From NCBI RefSeq assembly GCF_001542815.1, contig NZ_CP006992.1, forward strand, positions 248,001 to 312,000: a stretch of DNA of 64,000 bases, given 5' to 3'. The notes under the pieces were generated by a model. That model saw nothing but the letters and a program-made list of their open reading frames with translations. It was not told where the DNA came from and made no database searches. Shown in pieces: positions 17,717 to 26,488 of the stretch (the stretch's first letter is position 1; each line of letters opens with the position of its first letter). This DNA is from Methylobacterium sp. AMS5 (GTDB taxonomy: Bacteria > Pseudomonadota > Alphaproteobacteria > Rhizobiales > Beijerinckiaceae). Both the position numbers and the translations under genes were made by a program.

Positions 17717-18628
17717 GTGACCACGACCACAAGCCTATCCCCCGTCGCCGCCGGCGACACGCGGGCCGTACTGCTCAACGAGGTGTCCTGGGGCGCCATC
17801 TTCGCCGGCGCCGTGACCGCCCTTGTGACCCAGGTCGTCCTGAATCTCGTCGGGGTGGGCGTCGGCTTGGCCTCCGTCGGCACCAACGCCGCCGACAATC
17901 CTGACGCCTCGACCTTCTCGCTCGGTGCGGGGCTGTGGTTCGTGGTCTCCGGCATCGTCGCCTCGCTGGCCGGCGGTCTCATCGCAGGCCGTCTCTCCGG
18001 CAAGCCGCTGCCCGGCGTGGCCGCCCTGCATGGCCTCGTCGCCTGGGCGGTGACCACGCTGGTGGTTCTGTACCTCATCACCTCGGCCGCGAGCGGCCTC
18101 GTCGGCGGCACGCTCGGCACGGTTTCGGGCGCGCTCGGTGGCGCCGGCAACCTCGTCGGCGGCACGGTGCAGACCGCGGCCCAGGCTGCGGCCCCCTCGC
18201 TGTCGAAGATCGCCAACCCGCTCGACGGCATCGAGCAGAAGGTTCGCGAGCAATCCGCCGGCCAGGACCCGCAGGCCGCTCGTGATGCGGCCGTCGCGGC
18301 GGTCCGTGCCGTCCTGTCGGGCGACCCCGCCCAGAAGGAGCAAGCCAAGAGCCGCGCCGCCGACGCGCTCGCCAAGGCGCAGGGCATCGCGCCCGACCAG
18401 GCCAAGGCGCAGATCGACGGCTACGAGAAGCAGTACGAGCAGGCGGTCGCCACGGCCAAGCAGAAGGCCGCAGCCGCCGCCGTCGCCGCCAAGTCCGCCG
18501 CCACCCAGGGCGCGTTCTACGCGGCCCTGGCCCTGATCCTCGGCGCACTTGCCGCCTTCTTCGGCGGACGCCTCGGTGCCCCGAAGCCCTCGACGCTCGT
18601 CGGCCCCTACGACGCCCGCCGCGCCTGA
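17717..18628 (+). CDS. PhnA-like multi-pass membrane protein, 303 aa
   Basis: The GTG at 17717 follows a CGGAGT ribosome binding site. Three membrane segments lie in the first 150 residues (GAIFAGAVTALVTQVVLNLVG, LWFVVSGIVASLAGGLIAG, LVAWAVTTLVVLYLITSAAS). A long Ala/Lys/Gln-rich helical region follows (about 175-265), and a last membrane segment (FYAALALILGALAAFFGG) near the C-terminus. Homologues are usually annotated only as membrane or PhnA-like protein. Function is unknown; position suggests a role in the stress cluster. Confidence 0.75.
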   Translation: MTTTTSLSPVAAGDTRAVLLNEVSWGAIFAGAVTALVTQVVLNLVGVGVGLASVGTNAADNPDASTFSLGAGLWFVVSGIVASLAGGLIAGRLSGKPLPGVAALHGLVAWAVTTLVVLYLITSAASGLVGGTLGTVSGALGGAGNLVGGTVQTAAQAAAPSLSKIANPLDGIEQKVREQSAGQDPQAARDAAVAAVRAVLSGDPAQKEQAKSRAADALAKAQGIAPDQAKAQIDGYEKQYEQAVATAKQKAAAAAVAAKSAATQGAFYAALALILGALAAFFGGRLGAPKPSTLVGPYDARRA

Positions 18629-18640
18629 TCCCCTCCCCTC

Positions 18641-18666
18641 GGCTCCCGCCGCCGTTGGCGGGAGCC
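18641..18666 (+). terminator. hairpin between the membrane protein and a CsbD gene
   Basis: A perfect 10-bp stem GGCTCCCGCC/GGCGGGAGCC with loop GCCGTT starts 12 bp after the stop codon. There is no T run after it, so it may attenuate or stabilise rather than terminate. Confidence 0.5.
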
Positions 18667-18716
18667 TCCACGACCGGCGCTGCCGGTGAACCTGACCGCC
18701 AGAAGGAGAGCATCCG

Positions 18717-18920
18717 ATGAGCAGCACGACCGACAAGATCAAGGGCCTGGCCAACGAGGCGGCCGGCAACGTCAAGCAGGGCATCGGCAACGTCACCGGC
18801 AACGACAAGCTCGTGGCCGAGGGCAAGGCGCAGGAGCTGAAAGGCGAGGCTCAGAAGACGGTCGGCGACGTCAAGGACGGTGCCAAGAACCTCGCCGACA
18901 AGGTCACCGGCAAGCACTGA
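18717..18920 (+). CDS. CsbD family protein, 67 aa
   Basis: A full-length CsbD-like protein: TDKIKGLANEAAGNVKQGIG, then NVTGNDKLVAEGKAQELKGE and AQKTVGDVKDGAKNLADKV. The ATG at 18717 has AAGGAG nine bases upstream. This is the most canonical CsbD copy in the cluster. Confidence 0.92.
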   Translation: MSSTTDKIKGLANEAAGNVKQGIGNVTGNDKLVAEGKAQELKGEAQKTVGDVKDGAKNLADKVTGKH

Positions 18921-18941
18921 ACCCAGCCCTGATCCTTGCGC

Positions 18942-18962
18942 GGGGCCGGCCGGGCCGGCCCC
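18942..18962 (+). terminator. GC hairpin after the CsbD gene
   Basis: A 9-bp stem GGGGCCGGC/GCCGGCCCC with loop CGG begins 21 bp after the CsbD stop. It is followed by a pyrimidine-rich stretch with isolated T pairs, so termination may be partial. Confidence 0.5.
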
Positions 18963-19000
18963 ATCCCTTTACCCTTCTCACTCGTCATTCGGAGAGAACC

Positions 19001-19384
19001 ATGAACCGCGATCAGTTCCGCGGCGCGTCCCGTCATATCAAGGGCCGCGCCCAGACCGCCGTCGGCGGCGTCACGGGTGACCCGGTCCGCCAAGTGCGCG
19101 GCGCCGCGAACCAAGTGGCCGGCGGAGCGCAATACGCCTACGGCAGCGCCCGCGACCGTATCGAGGATCTGGCCCGCGATGGCGAACACCTCGCCCATTC
19201 CGCACGCGAACGGGCCGACGACCTGATCCGGGACGGGCGCCGTTACGCCGGCGAGGCCCGCCGCCGCGGCCGGGATTACGGGCACCGCGCCGTCCGCTAC
19301 GCCGATGCCAACCGCACCACGACCCTGCTCGGCATCGCCGCGGCCGCCTTCACGCTGGGCTGGCTCGCGCGTCCGTCGCGCTGA
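19001..19384 (+). CDS. CsbD/DUF883-like protein with C-terminal membrane segment, 127 aa
   Basis: It starts at the ATG at 19001 behind GGAGAG. The N-terminus is CsbD-like (FRGASRHIKGRAQTAVGGVTG), the middle is highly charged (RDRIEDLARDGEHLAHSAR, RRYAGEARRRGRDYGHR), and a single membrane segment ends the protein (TLLGIAAAAFTLGWLA). It resembles the 17333 protein in plan and may be a diverged paralogue. Confidence 0.8.
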   Translation: MNRDQFRGASRHIKGRAQTAVGGVTGDPVRQVRGAANQVAGGAQYAYGSARDRIEDLARDGEHLAHSARERADDLIRDGRRYAGEARRRGRDYGHRAVRYADANRTTTLLGIAAAAFTLGWLARPSR

Positions 19385-19407
19385 CCGCCGCAATTCGGGA
19401 GACAACC

Positions 19408-19512
19408 ATGATCCGCAAGCTTCTCACCGCCCTCGTCCTGCCGAGGGTCATCGCCTTCGTCAGCCGCCGGCTCACCGGCAAGGCCACGACCCCGACGCGT
19501 CATAGGCGTTGA
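19408..19512 (+). CDS. 34-residue microprotein
   Basis: A short frame starts at the ATG at 19408, with CGGGAG seven bases upstream, and ends at TGA 19510-19512. It encodes a hydrophobic N-terminus (MIRKLLTALVLPRVIAFVSR) and a basic tail, so a small membrane-associated peptide is likely. It lies 23 bp after the DUF883-like gene and is probably the last gene of that transcript. No homologue is recognised. Confidence 0.5.
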   Translation: MIRKLLTALVLPRVIAFVSRRLTGKATTPTRHRR

Positions 19513-19587
19513 GCCTCCGGAACGGGCGCCGAGGGACCCTCGAGCGCGGCGACGACGGCACTGACCACGTCCCGCAGGGATGCGAGA

Positions 19588-20508
19588 CTATCGCAGCATG
19601 AACCGGTCGGCCTTCGGTGCCGCCCGGCCGGTCTCGCCCAGCGCATCGAGGATCGCAGCGTCGGCCGTGTGCAGCAGGGTATCGAGGGGCAGGTCGTTGG
19701 CATCGGTGCCGAACGGCTCCTCCAGTTCGTCGCCGAGTGCGTCGAGGCCGAAGAACGCGTAGGCCACGAGCGCGGCGATGATCGGGGTGGACCAGCCGAG
19801 CGAGCCGGCGAGCCCGAACGGAAGCAGCAGGCAGTAGAGCCAGGCGGTCCGGTAAAGCAGCAGCGTGTAGGCGAAGGGCAGCGGCGTTCCGTGAATGCGC
19901 TCGCAGGTTGCCTGGATCGCGGAGAGGCCGGCGATCTTTTGCTCCAGGCCTACGAACAGCACGTCACTCAGCGCGCCGGCTTTCGTCGCCCCGGCGAGAT
20001 CCCGCGTCAGCCCCGTCAACGCCGCGTCGGCCCCGCTCGGCCTCTGCCCGAGGGTCGCAAGTTCCTCCGAGGGCAGCCAGGGTGCGAGCGCCGCGGTCTC
20101 GTCGAGACCGCGCAGGCGGGCATGCAGGGCATGGGCGAAGCCGGCTCCTCGGCGCAGGCAGCGGCGGCGGAGGGCCTCGTGTTCAGGTTCCGGCAGCAGC
20201 GCCGGCAGCAGCCGCGCCAGGCCGCGCAACTCGACGATCAGGCTGCCCCACGCCCGCCGCGCCTCCCACCAGCGATCGTAGCAGGCGCCGTTGCGAAAGC
20301 TCAGGAAGATCGAGAGCGCGAGCCCGACCAGCGTGAAGGGGCCGATCCCGGCCGTGATCGGGAACCAGGCCGGGTGCCGCTGCTCGATCGCCACCACGAG
20401 GAAGGAGAGCGCGGCGATCGCGATCACCTGAGGCGCGACCTTGGGCAGGATCGAGCCGCGCATGGCGAACAGGATCGTCAGGAGGCCGGGGCGGGGACGG
20501 ACGATCAT
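19588..20508 (-). CDS. bestrophin-like (UPF0187) membrane protein
   Basis: The 306-residue protein has the bestrophin family layout: two N-terminal membrane segments (APQVIAIAALSFLVVAI, FTLVGLALSIFLSFRN), the conserved FRNGACYDRWWEARRAWG at about 75-92, a helical middle and further membrane segments (YCLLLPFGLAGSLGW, PIIAALVAYAFFGLDALGDE). Bacterial members form pentameric ion channels. I start at ATG 20508, since the conserved part begins soon after; the longer frame overlaps argE. It follows argE by 10 bp and may be co-transcribed. Confidence 0.87.
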   Translation of the reverse strand: MIVRPRPGLLTILFAMRGSILPKVAPQVIAIAALSFLVVAIEQRHPAWFPITAGIGPFTLVGLALSIFLSFRNGACYDRWWEARRAWGSLIVELRGLARLLPALLPEPEHEALRRRCLRRGAGFAHALHARLRGLDETAALAPWLPSEELATLGQRPSGADAALTGLTRDLAGATKAGALSDVLFVGLEQKIAGLSAIQATCERIHGTPLPFAYTLLLYRTAWLYCLLLPFGLAGSLGWSTPIIAALVAYAFFGLDALGDELEEPFGTDANDLPLDTLLHTADAAILDALGETGRAAPKADRFMLR

Positions 20509-20518
20509 GGCGCGTGTC

Positions 20519-21694
20519 TCAGCCGGCGCAGGCCGCGACCAGCCGGCGCATGAAGGCCTCGCCACGGGCGAGTTCGTCGAGGGTGATGAACTCGTCGGGC
20601 TGATGCGCCTGATCGATCGAGCCCGGCCCGCACACCACGGTCGGGATGCCGGCCCGCTGGAAGCGCCCGGCCTCGGTGGCGTAGGGCACGGTGATCGTCG
20701 CGTTGCGGCCGGCGAGCCGCAGGGCCAGCCGTTCGGCCTCCGAGCCCGGATCGGGCGCGAGCCCCGGCACGGAGACCTCCTCCACCGTCGCGATGCGCCC
20801 GAATTCGCCGTAGCGGTTGAGGCGTTCGCGGGTCACACGCTCGCAGGAAGCGGCGAAGAGAGCGGGGATCTCGGCCATGTCGAGGTCGGGCAGGCCGCGG
20901 AACTCCCAGAGGAAGGTGCAGAGCTTCGGCAGGATGTTGCGGGCGGTGCCGCCCTCGATCACGCCGACATGGACGGTGGTGTTCGGCGGGTCGAACCGGC
21001 CGGAGGCGTCGCCGCGGGCGACCATCGCGTCGGCGATGCGGTTCAGTTCGGCGATCAGGTCGGCCGCCGCCATCACCGCGTTGGCGCCGAGCCCGGGCTT
21101 GGCCGAATGCGCCGCGTGGCCGTGAACCGCGGTGTTGTAGGTCACGACGCTCTTGTGTGCGTCCGCCACCTGCATCTCCGTCGGCTCGCCGACGATCACG
21201 GCGCCCGGCCGCGGCAGGTCCGCGCCGAAGCGGGCGATGGTGTCGGCGACGCCGAGGCAGGTGGTCTCCTCGTCGTAGGAGAGCAGGATGTGGATCGGCC
21301 GTGTCAGCCCGGCCTCCAGCGCCGCCGGCACCATTGCGAGTGCGAGAGCGTCGAACCCCTTCATGTCGACGGCGCCGCGGCCGTAGGCGCGTCCGTCGGC
21401 CACGCGCAGGCGGAACGGGTCGGAGGTCCAGGCCTGCCCCGTCACCGGCACCACATCGGTATGGCCTGAGAGCACGACGCCGCCATCCGTCATCGGCCCG
21501 AGGGTGGCGAACAGGGCGGCCTTGTCACCCTCCGCGTTCGGCACCCGGAGATGGGGCACGCCCCAGCCGTCGAGATACGCGGCCACGAAATCGATCAGCG
21601 CGAGGTTCGACTTCGAACTCTCGGTGTCGAACGCGACGAGCCGCTCCAGAAGCTCCAGCGGCGTGAGGCGGGTGCCGCCGGCCGGCGCCGTCAA
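20519..21694 (-). CDS. argE: acetylornithine deacetylase, M20 family
   Basis: The 391-residue M20 metallopeptidase has zinc and catalytic motifs SGHTDVVPV (His, Asp), [10 protein letters not shown] (Asp) and [10 protein letters not shown] (Glu pair), plus the dimerisation domain with [17 protein letters not shown]. ArgE removes the acetyl group from N-acetylornithine in arginine synthesis. The start is taken as TTG 21694, overlapping the apaG stop by 3 bases (ATTGA); no better start exists before homology begins. Related M20 deacylases cannot be fully excluded. Confidence 0.85.
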   Translation of the reverse strand: MTAPAGGTRLTPLELLERLVAFDTESSKSNLALIDFVAAYLDGWGVPHLRVPNAEGDKAALFATLGPMTDGGVVLSGHTDVVPVTGQAWTSDPFRLRVADGRAYGRGAVDMKGFDALALAMVPAALEAGLTRPIHILLSYDEETTCLGVADTIARFGADLPRPGAVIVGEPTEMQVADAHKSVVTYNTAVHGHAAHSAKPGLGANAVMAAADLIAELNRIADAMVARGDASGRFDPPNTTVHVGVIEGGTARNILPKLCTFLWEFRGLPDLDMAEIPALFAASCERVTRERLNRYGEFGRIATVEEVSVPGLAPDPGSEAERLALRLAGRNATITVPYATEAGRFQRAGIPTVVCGPGSIDQAHQPDEFITLDELARGEAFMRRLVAACAG

Positions 21695-22083
21695 TGGACG
21701 ACGCGGCGCAAATGGGGCGAGTCCAGCGAGAAGGCCGGGATCTCCGCCTCGAAGCTCTCGCCGCCGATCGTGGACATCGTGTAGCTGCCGGCCATCAGGC
21801 CGTCCGGCGTGGTGAGCGGGCAGCCGCTGGTGTAGCTGAACGACTCGCCCGGCTCGAGAACCGGCTGCTTGCCGACCACGCCCGCGCCGCGCACCTCCTG
21901 GCAGGCGCCGCGTCCGTCGATGATCCGCCAGTGGCGCGAGCGGAGCTGCACCTGTTCGCTGCCGTTGTTCACGATCTCGACCGTGTAGGCAAAGAAATAG
22001 CGGCTCTCGCCCGGCGAGGACTCCTCCTCGACGAATCGGGGCTCCACCGTCACCATGATGCCGCGCGTCTCGGCCTTGTACAT
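21691..22083 (-). CDS. apaG: Co2+/Mg2+ efflux protein ApaG
   Basis: The 130-residue single-domain protein matches ApaG/DUF525: [20 protein letters not shown], then [20 protein letters not shown] and HWRIIDGRG, ending with [17 protein letters not shown]. The role in bacteria is not firmly settled; it is linked to divalent cation handling. I use the ATG at 22083. It overlaps argE at its stop codon, indicating one transcript. Confidence 0.93.
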   Translation of the reverse strand: MYKAETRGIMVTVEPRFVEEESSPGESRYFFAYTVEIVNNGSEQVQLRSRHWRIIDGRGACQEVRGAGVVGKQPVLEPGESFSYTSGCPLTTPDGLMAGSYTMSTIGGESFEAEIPAFSLDSPHLRRVVH

Positions 22084-22208
22084 CGCGTGAAAGCATCTCC
22101 GTGGACGGCGCGCAGGCCGCATCGCGACATCTGCGACGCGCCGTGGTACGTGGCGCCAGAAACCTCGTCAATCACGGTATCCTACGGTGAGCGGAGGCCG
22201 GAGACCAC

Positions 22209-22700
22209 GTGCCGAACGCTTCGCACCGGGGAGAATTCGAGGGAGCCGTGACGGCTGCACGGCCCAATGGACCGCCGCTGGCGGCGGGGCCGGCTCTCGG
22301 CTCGGTCCTGATGCTCGTTCTCGCCCTCGCCTTCGCGTGGTGGGACCCGGCTCAGAACCGGTGGCCGGCGCTCGCGCTCGTGATGGCGCTCGGCCTCGAT
22401 ACCGCCGCACGGATCGCGGCCCGGGCCGTCCGGCAGCGGACGGGCGTGGAGACCGAGATCCGCGGCCTGCCCTCACCGATTCTGGCGCTCGGGAATGCGG
22501 CGTGGATCGCAGCAGTCGTGGTGGCTGTCGCGGCCGGCTTGCGGCCCGCGCTTTTTCCGCTGCTCGCAAGCGCGCTCGCCGGTCTCGTGGCGATGGGCGC
22601 CTGCGCCCGGCTGGCGCTGGCGCGGATGGTCGTGGCCATCGAGGCGGCAGAGCGCGCGGCGGCCGAGGCCATACGCAAAGGCGAGGATACGGGACGATGA
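22209..22700 (+). CDS. hypothetical membrane protein, 163 aa
   Basis: It starts at GTG 22209 and overlaps dcd by ATGA at 22697-22700. Four hydrophobic segments are visible (LGSVLMLVLALAFAWW, ALALVMALGLDTAARIA, AAWIAAVVVAVAAGL, LLASALAGLVAMGACARLA). No conserved catalytic motif was seen. The translational coupling to dcd is the only functional hint. Confidence 0.7.
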   Translation: MPNASHRGEFEGAVTAARPNGPPLAAGPALGSVLMLVLALAFAWWDPAQNRWPALALVMALGLDTAARIAARAVRQRTGVETEIRGLPSPILALGNAAWIAAVVVAVAAGLRPALFPLLASALAGLVAMGACARLALARMVVAIEAAERAAAEAIRKGEDTGR

Positions 22701-23815
22701 GCGGAGACGTGCCGGCAGCATCCGGTATCCTGCCGGCGCAGGCCATCACGGCGCTGACGCAAGCCGGGGCGATCCGCCCCGCGACCGCCTACGCCGCCGA
22801 CCAGATCCAGCCTGCCAGCCTCGACCTGCGGCTCGGCCGCCGCGCCTACCGGGTACGCACGAGCTTCCTGCCCAGCAGCGGGCGCTCGGTCGCGACCTGC
22901 GTCGAGGCCTTCGCGCTGCACGAGATCGACCTGACGCAGGGCGCCGTGCTGGAGACGGGCTGCGTCTACATCGCCGAATTGCAGGAAACCCTGGCGCTCC
23001 CCCCCGGCCTCAGCGCCAGCGCCAACCCCAAAAGCTCGACCGGGCGCATCGACGTGTTCACCCGCGTCATCACCGACCGCGCCAGCGCCTTCGACCAGAT
23101 CGAGGCGGGCTATGCCGGCCAGCTCTACGCCGAGATCTCGCCGCGAACCTTCCCGGTGCGGGTGAGGACCGGCTCGCGCCTTTCGCAGATCCGCTTTCGC
23201 CGGGGCGACCCGCGGCTGCGGGAGGCGGAACTCGCGGCGCTCCACGCCAACGACCCGCTGATCGATGTCGCAACCCCCTCGCTTCAGGGCGGCGTGCCGG
23301 TCTCGGTCGATCTCTCGGGTTTCGATGGGCTGATCGGCTACCGGGCCAAGCGCCACACCGGCCTGATCGACGTGGACCGGCCGCGCGGTCACCGCACCCG
23401 CGACTTCTGGGAGCCGCTGCCGGCCGACGGCAGCCGCACGCTGATTCTCGATCCCGGCCAGTTCTACATCCTGGCCTCGAAGGAGGCGGTGCGGGTGCCG
23501 GCCGACTACGCAGCCGAGATGGTGCCGTTCGATCCCCTCGTCGGCGAGTTTCGCGTCCATTATGCCGGCTTCTTCGATCCGGGCTTCGGCCTCAGCGAAG
23601 CGGGCGGGGCCGGCGCCCGCGCGGTGCTCGAAGTGCGCTCGCGCGACGTGCCGTTCCTCCTGGAAGACGGCCAGATCGTCGGCCGCCTCGTCTACGAGCG
23701 GATGCTGGAGCAGCCCGCGACCCTCTACGGCACGGGCGCCGGCTCGAACTATCAGGCGCAGGGTCTGAAGCTCTCGAAGCATTTCGCCAGCGAGCCGGAG
23801 CCGCCCGCGGCCTGA
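22697..23815 (+). CDS. dcd: dCTP deaminase, double-length form
   Basis: The 372-residue protein has two dUTPase/Dcd-like beta-barrel halves. The first holds IQPASLDLRLG (about 37-47) and the nucleotide-binding NPKSSTGRIDVFTRV (about 112-126). The second repeats the plan with LDPGQFYILASKEAVRVP and FRVHYAGFFDPGFGL. E. coli Dcd has about 193 residues and forms a trimer; this form looks like an internal duplication. Dcd converts dCTP to dUTP for dTMP synthesis. Whether both halves keep an active site is not clear. Confidence 0.88.
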   Translation: MSGDVPAASGILPAQAITALTQAGAIRPATAYAADQIQPASLDLRLGRRAYRVRTSFLPSSGRSVATCVEAFALHEIDLTQGAVLETGCVYIAELQETLALPPGLSASANPKSSTGRIDVFTRVITDRASAFDQIEAGYAGQLYAEISPRTFPVRVRTGSRLSQIRFRRGDPRLREAELAALHANDPLIDVATPSLQGGVPVSVDLSGFDGLIGYRAKRHTGLIDVDRPRGHRTRDFWEPLPADGSRTLILDPGQFYILASKEAVRVPADYAAEMVPFDPLVGEFRVHYAGFFDPGFGLSEAGGAGARAVLEVRSRDVPFLLEDGQIVGRLVYERMLEQPATLYGTGAGSNYQAQGLKLSKHFASEPEPPAA

Positions 23816-23903
23816 TCGATCCGCTGCCGGGGGCATCGACGCGCAGGCGTTCCCTCAGAACCTTGTCGAATGCCCCGGCCTTCCCAGCGGCGCCCGAGGA
23901 CGC

Positions 23904-24791
23904 TCAGGCGTCGACGCGGTTGTGCTCCTCGATGTCGGGCGCCACCTGTCCGAAATTGAGCACAGAGACCAGCGTCACGCCGCCGAGGATGTTGCCGAGC
24001 AGCGTCGGAACGAAGAACCCAGTGAGATACTTCGGAAAATCGATCTCGCCGATGGCGACGAGGTAATAGGCATCGACCGAGCCGGCGACGATGTGGGCGA
24101 GCCCGCACATCGAGACCAGCCACGTCATCAGGATGATGATGAAGGGCGCCGCCGAGCCCGTGGCCGGCAGGATCCACACCATCAGGGCGATCAGCCAGCC
24201 CGCGAACACCGCCTTGATCACCGTGGTCCAGAACGGGTCCTCGATGGTGTGGCGGCTGATCTCGGCGAAGGCTTCCCGCACCTCCGGTTTGAACGCGTCG
24301 GTATGGGCCAGCACCGAGGCGATGGCGATCGTTGCCAGGATGTTGGCGACGAGCACGATGCCCCAGAGCCGCACGACCCGCATCAACGCGCCGAACGTCC
24401 TCTCGGTGAGGAGCGGCAGGATCGGCGTAACCGTGTTCTCGGTAAAAAGCTGCTGGCGGCCGAGCACGACGATGAGGAAGCCGATCGAATAGCCCGCGCT
24501 CGTGACGAGTTCGGCCCAGGGCGCGTGCGGCAGATGCCCCTTGAGCACGCCGGGCACGATCAGCGAGAAGCCCATGGTGAGCCCGGCGGCGAAGCCCGAG
24601 AGCGAGAGGGCGAGCCATGTGCGGCGCATCTCCTCCTCGCCTTCCCGCCGGATGATCTCGTGCAGGATCACCGCGTCCGGTCGGTGGGCCTTCTCGACCT
24701 GCGCGTTGTCCGTCTCGCGGGTGTGGGCGCCGTGGGTCTTCGACTCACCCCGGTTGTCTGGCTCTCCGTACGTACGGGATTCCTGGGACAT
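23904..24791 (-). CDS. formate/nitrite transporter family protein (FocA-like)
   Basis: The 295-residue protein has a hydrophilic N-terminus (about 55 residues) and six membrane segments of the FNT fold, including LALSLSGFAAGLTMGFSLIVP, GFLIVVLGRQQLFTENTVTP and LVSMCGLAHIVAGSVDAYYL. FNT channels carry formate, nitrite or related anions across the inner membrane. The ATG at 24791 has GAGGG six bases upstream. The formate dehydrogenase locus lies about 13 kb away, so a formate role is suggestive, not shown. The long N-terminus resembles the YfdC-like subgroup. Confidence 0.85.
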   Translation of the reverse strand: MSQESRTYGEPDNRGESKTHGAHTRETDNAQVEKAHRPDAVILHEIIRREGEEEMRRTWLALSLSGFAAGLTMGFSLIVPGVLKGHLPHAPWAELVTSAGYSIGFLIVVLGRQQLFTENTVTPILPLLTERTFGALMRVVRLWGIVLVANILATIAIASVLAHTDAFKPEVREAFAEISRHTIEDPFWTTVIKAVFAGWLIALMVWILPATGSAAPFIIILMTWLVSMCGLAHIVAGSVDAYYLVAIGEIDFPKYLTGFFVPTLLGNILGGVTLVSVLNFGQVAPDIEEHNRVDA

Positions 24792-24902
24792 GCGGCCCTC
24801 GGCGGTCGTCTCGTCGCAGCCCAACGTATGGCAGCGCTTGCGCGCTCCCTGCGCGCAGAGATTTATTTCATGAGATCCGGTACGGGGATGGAAGCGAAAT
24901 GC

Positions 24903-25640
24903 CTAAGGCCGAAGCCCGGCCAGCAAGGCCTCCACGGCCGCCCGCGCCGCCGCCACCGCGTCCCTGTCCCGGCCGCGCACGACGATGCGATTGCGAAACC
25001 CCTCCGGCGTTATCGACGGATAGGAGCCGATCGAGACATCGCCATGCGCGGCGGCGATCTCGGAGAGGCCGCCGGCGAAGTTGCCCTCGGGGATCGCGCC
25101 CGCCTCGATCGTCTCGGACATCACCGGCGCGTTGCCCGTCAGCGTCGGGCGGATCTCATCGAGCATCGCCGCCATGATCTGCGGCACGCCGGCCATGACG
25201 AAGACGTTGCCGAGCCGGAAGCCCGGCGCCTTCGACACGGGGTTGGCGATCAGATCGGCCCCGTCGGGGATGCGGGCCATGCGCAGGCGCGCCGCGTTGA
25301 GATCTTCCGGGCGATGCCGCTCCAGCAGCATGGCGCGGGCCCGCGGATCGACGTCGATACCGACGCCGAAGGCCTCCGCCACGCTGTCGGCTGTGATGTC
25401 GTCGTGGGTCGGACCGATGCCGCCGGAGGTGAAGAGGTAGGTGTAGCGCGCCCGCAGCGCGTTCACCGCGGCGACGATCTCGTCCTTCACATCCGGCACG
25501 ATGCGCACCTCGCGCAGGTCCACGCCGATCTCGGTCAGCACCTCGGCGAGGGTGCCGATGTTCTTGTCCTTGGTGCGGCCCGAAAGGATCTCGTCGCCGA
25601 TGACGAGAATGGCGGCGGTGACGTCGGAACTTTGGGGCAT
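24903..25640 (-). CDS. CinA N-terminal (MoaB/Mog-like) domain protein
   Basis: The 245-residue protein begins with AAILVIGDEILSGRTKDKN and has the molybdopterin-binding-like TSGGIGPTHDDIT at 71-83. It is the stand-alone competence/damage-inducible protein A domain; the C-terminal nicotinamide nucleotide amidase domain of full CinA is absent. It is divergent from sfsA, with 83 bp between them. Confidence 0.87.
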   Translation of the reverse strand: MPQSSDVTAAILVIGDEILSGRTKDKNIGTLAEVLTEIGVDLREVRIVPDVKDEIVAAVNALRARYTYLFTSGGIGPTHDDITADSVAEAFGVGIDVDPRARAMLLERHRPEDLNAARLRMARIPDGADLIANPVSKAPGFRLGNVFVMAGVPQIMAAMLDEIRPTLTGNAPVMSETIEAGAIPEGNFAGGLSEIAAAHGDVSIGSYPSITPEGFRNRIVVRGRDRDAVAAARAAVEALLAGLRP

Positions 25641-25723
25641 GCGGCCTCGGGGGCGATGATCGGGGTGGAAGCTAGGGCGCGGATGCGCGAAAGCGAAAGC
25701 CCCTCGTTCCGCCCCGGCCCACG

Positions 25724-26488
25724 ATGCGTTTCCCCACTCCCCTGATCGAAGGGCGCCTCGTGCGGCGCTACAAGCGCTTCCTCGCCGATGTGCAGCTTCC
25801 CGACGGAACGACGGTGACGGCGCATTGCGCCAACCCCGGCGCGATGCTGGGGCTCAACGCCGAAGGGTTTCGCGTTCTGCTCTCGCCCTCGACCAATCCT
25901 TCGCGAAAGCTCGGGTTCTCGTGGGAGCTGGTGGAGGCGGAGCTGCCCGGCGGGCCGCAATGGGTCGGCATCGACACGGCCCGGCCCAATGCCCTCGTCG
26001 CCGAGGCTTTTCGCGAGAACAAGTTGGCGCCGTTGATCGGCTACGAGACGCTCCGGCCGGAAGTCGCCTACGGCAAGGCGAGCCGGGTCGATTTCCTGGC
26101 AAGCGGCGGCGGCCTCCCGCCCTGCCATGTCGAGGTGAAGAACTGCCACCTGATGCGGCAGGCAGGCCTCGCGGAGTTTCCCGACTGCAAGGCCGCCCGC
26201 TCGGCCCGCCACATGGAGGAGTTGGCCGGCGTCGTCACCGCGGGCGGACGGGCCATGCTGATCGTGGTGATCCAGATGCGGGCCGACGCCTTCGACGTCG
26301 CCCGCGACATCGACCCGGCCTTCGATCGCGCATTCCGGGCAGCGCTGGCGGCCGGCGTCGAGGCTTATGCTTATACCTGCACGGTGGGGCCGGAAGGTGT
26401 GGCGATCGATGCGCCCGTCCCGATCCTCACGCTGGCGACGGATACGTCGTCGATCCCGTTGATTGATGATACTTCAGGACTGATATGA
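25724..26488 (+). CDS. sfsA: SfsA family protein (DNA/sugar fermentation stimulation)
   Basis: The 254-residue protein has the SfsA pattern: LIEGRLVRRYKRFLADVQLP, TVTAHCANPGAMLGL, GIDTARPNALVAEAF and HVEVKNCHL, followed by FPDCKAARSARHMEEL. It has a PD-(D/E)XK-like nuclease fold and binds nucleic acid. The last 62 bp overlap the 3' end of the AT-rich gene on the other strand, and GC content drops exactly there. Confidence 0.92.
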   Translation: MRFPTPLIEGRLVRRYKRFLADVQLPDGTTVTAHCANPGAMLGLNAEGFRVLLSPSTNPSRKLGFSWELVEAELPGGPQWVGIDTARPNALVAEAFRENKLAPLIGYETLRPEVAYGKASRVDFLASGGGLPPCHVEVKNCHLMRQAGLAEFPDCKAARSARHMEELAGVVTAGGRAMLIVVIQMRADAFDVARDIDPAFDRAFRAALAAGVEAYAYTCTVGPEGVAIDAPVPILTLATDTSSIPLIDDTSGLI

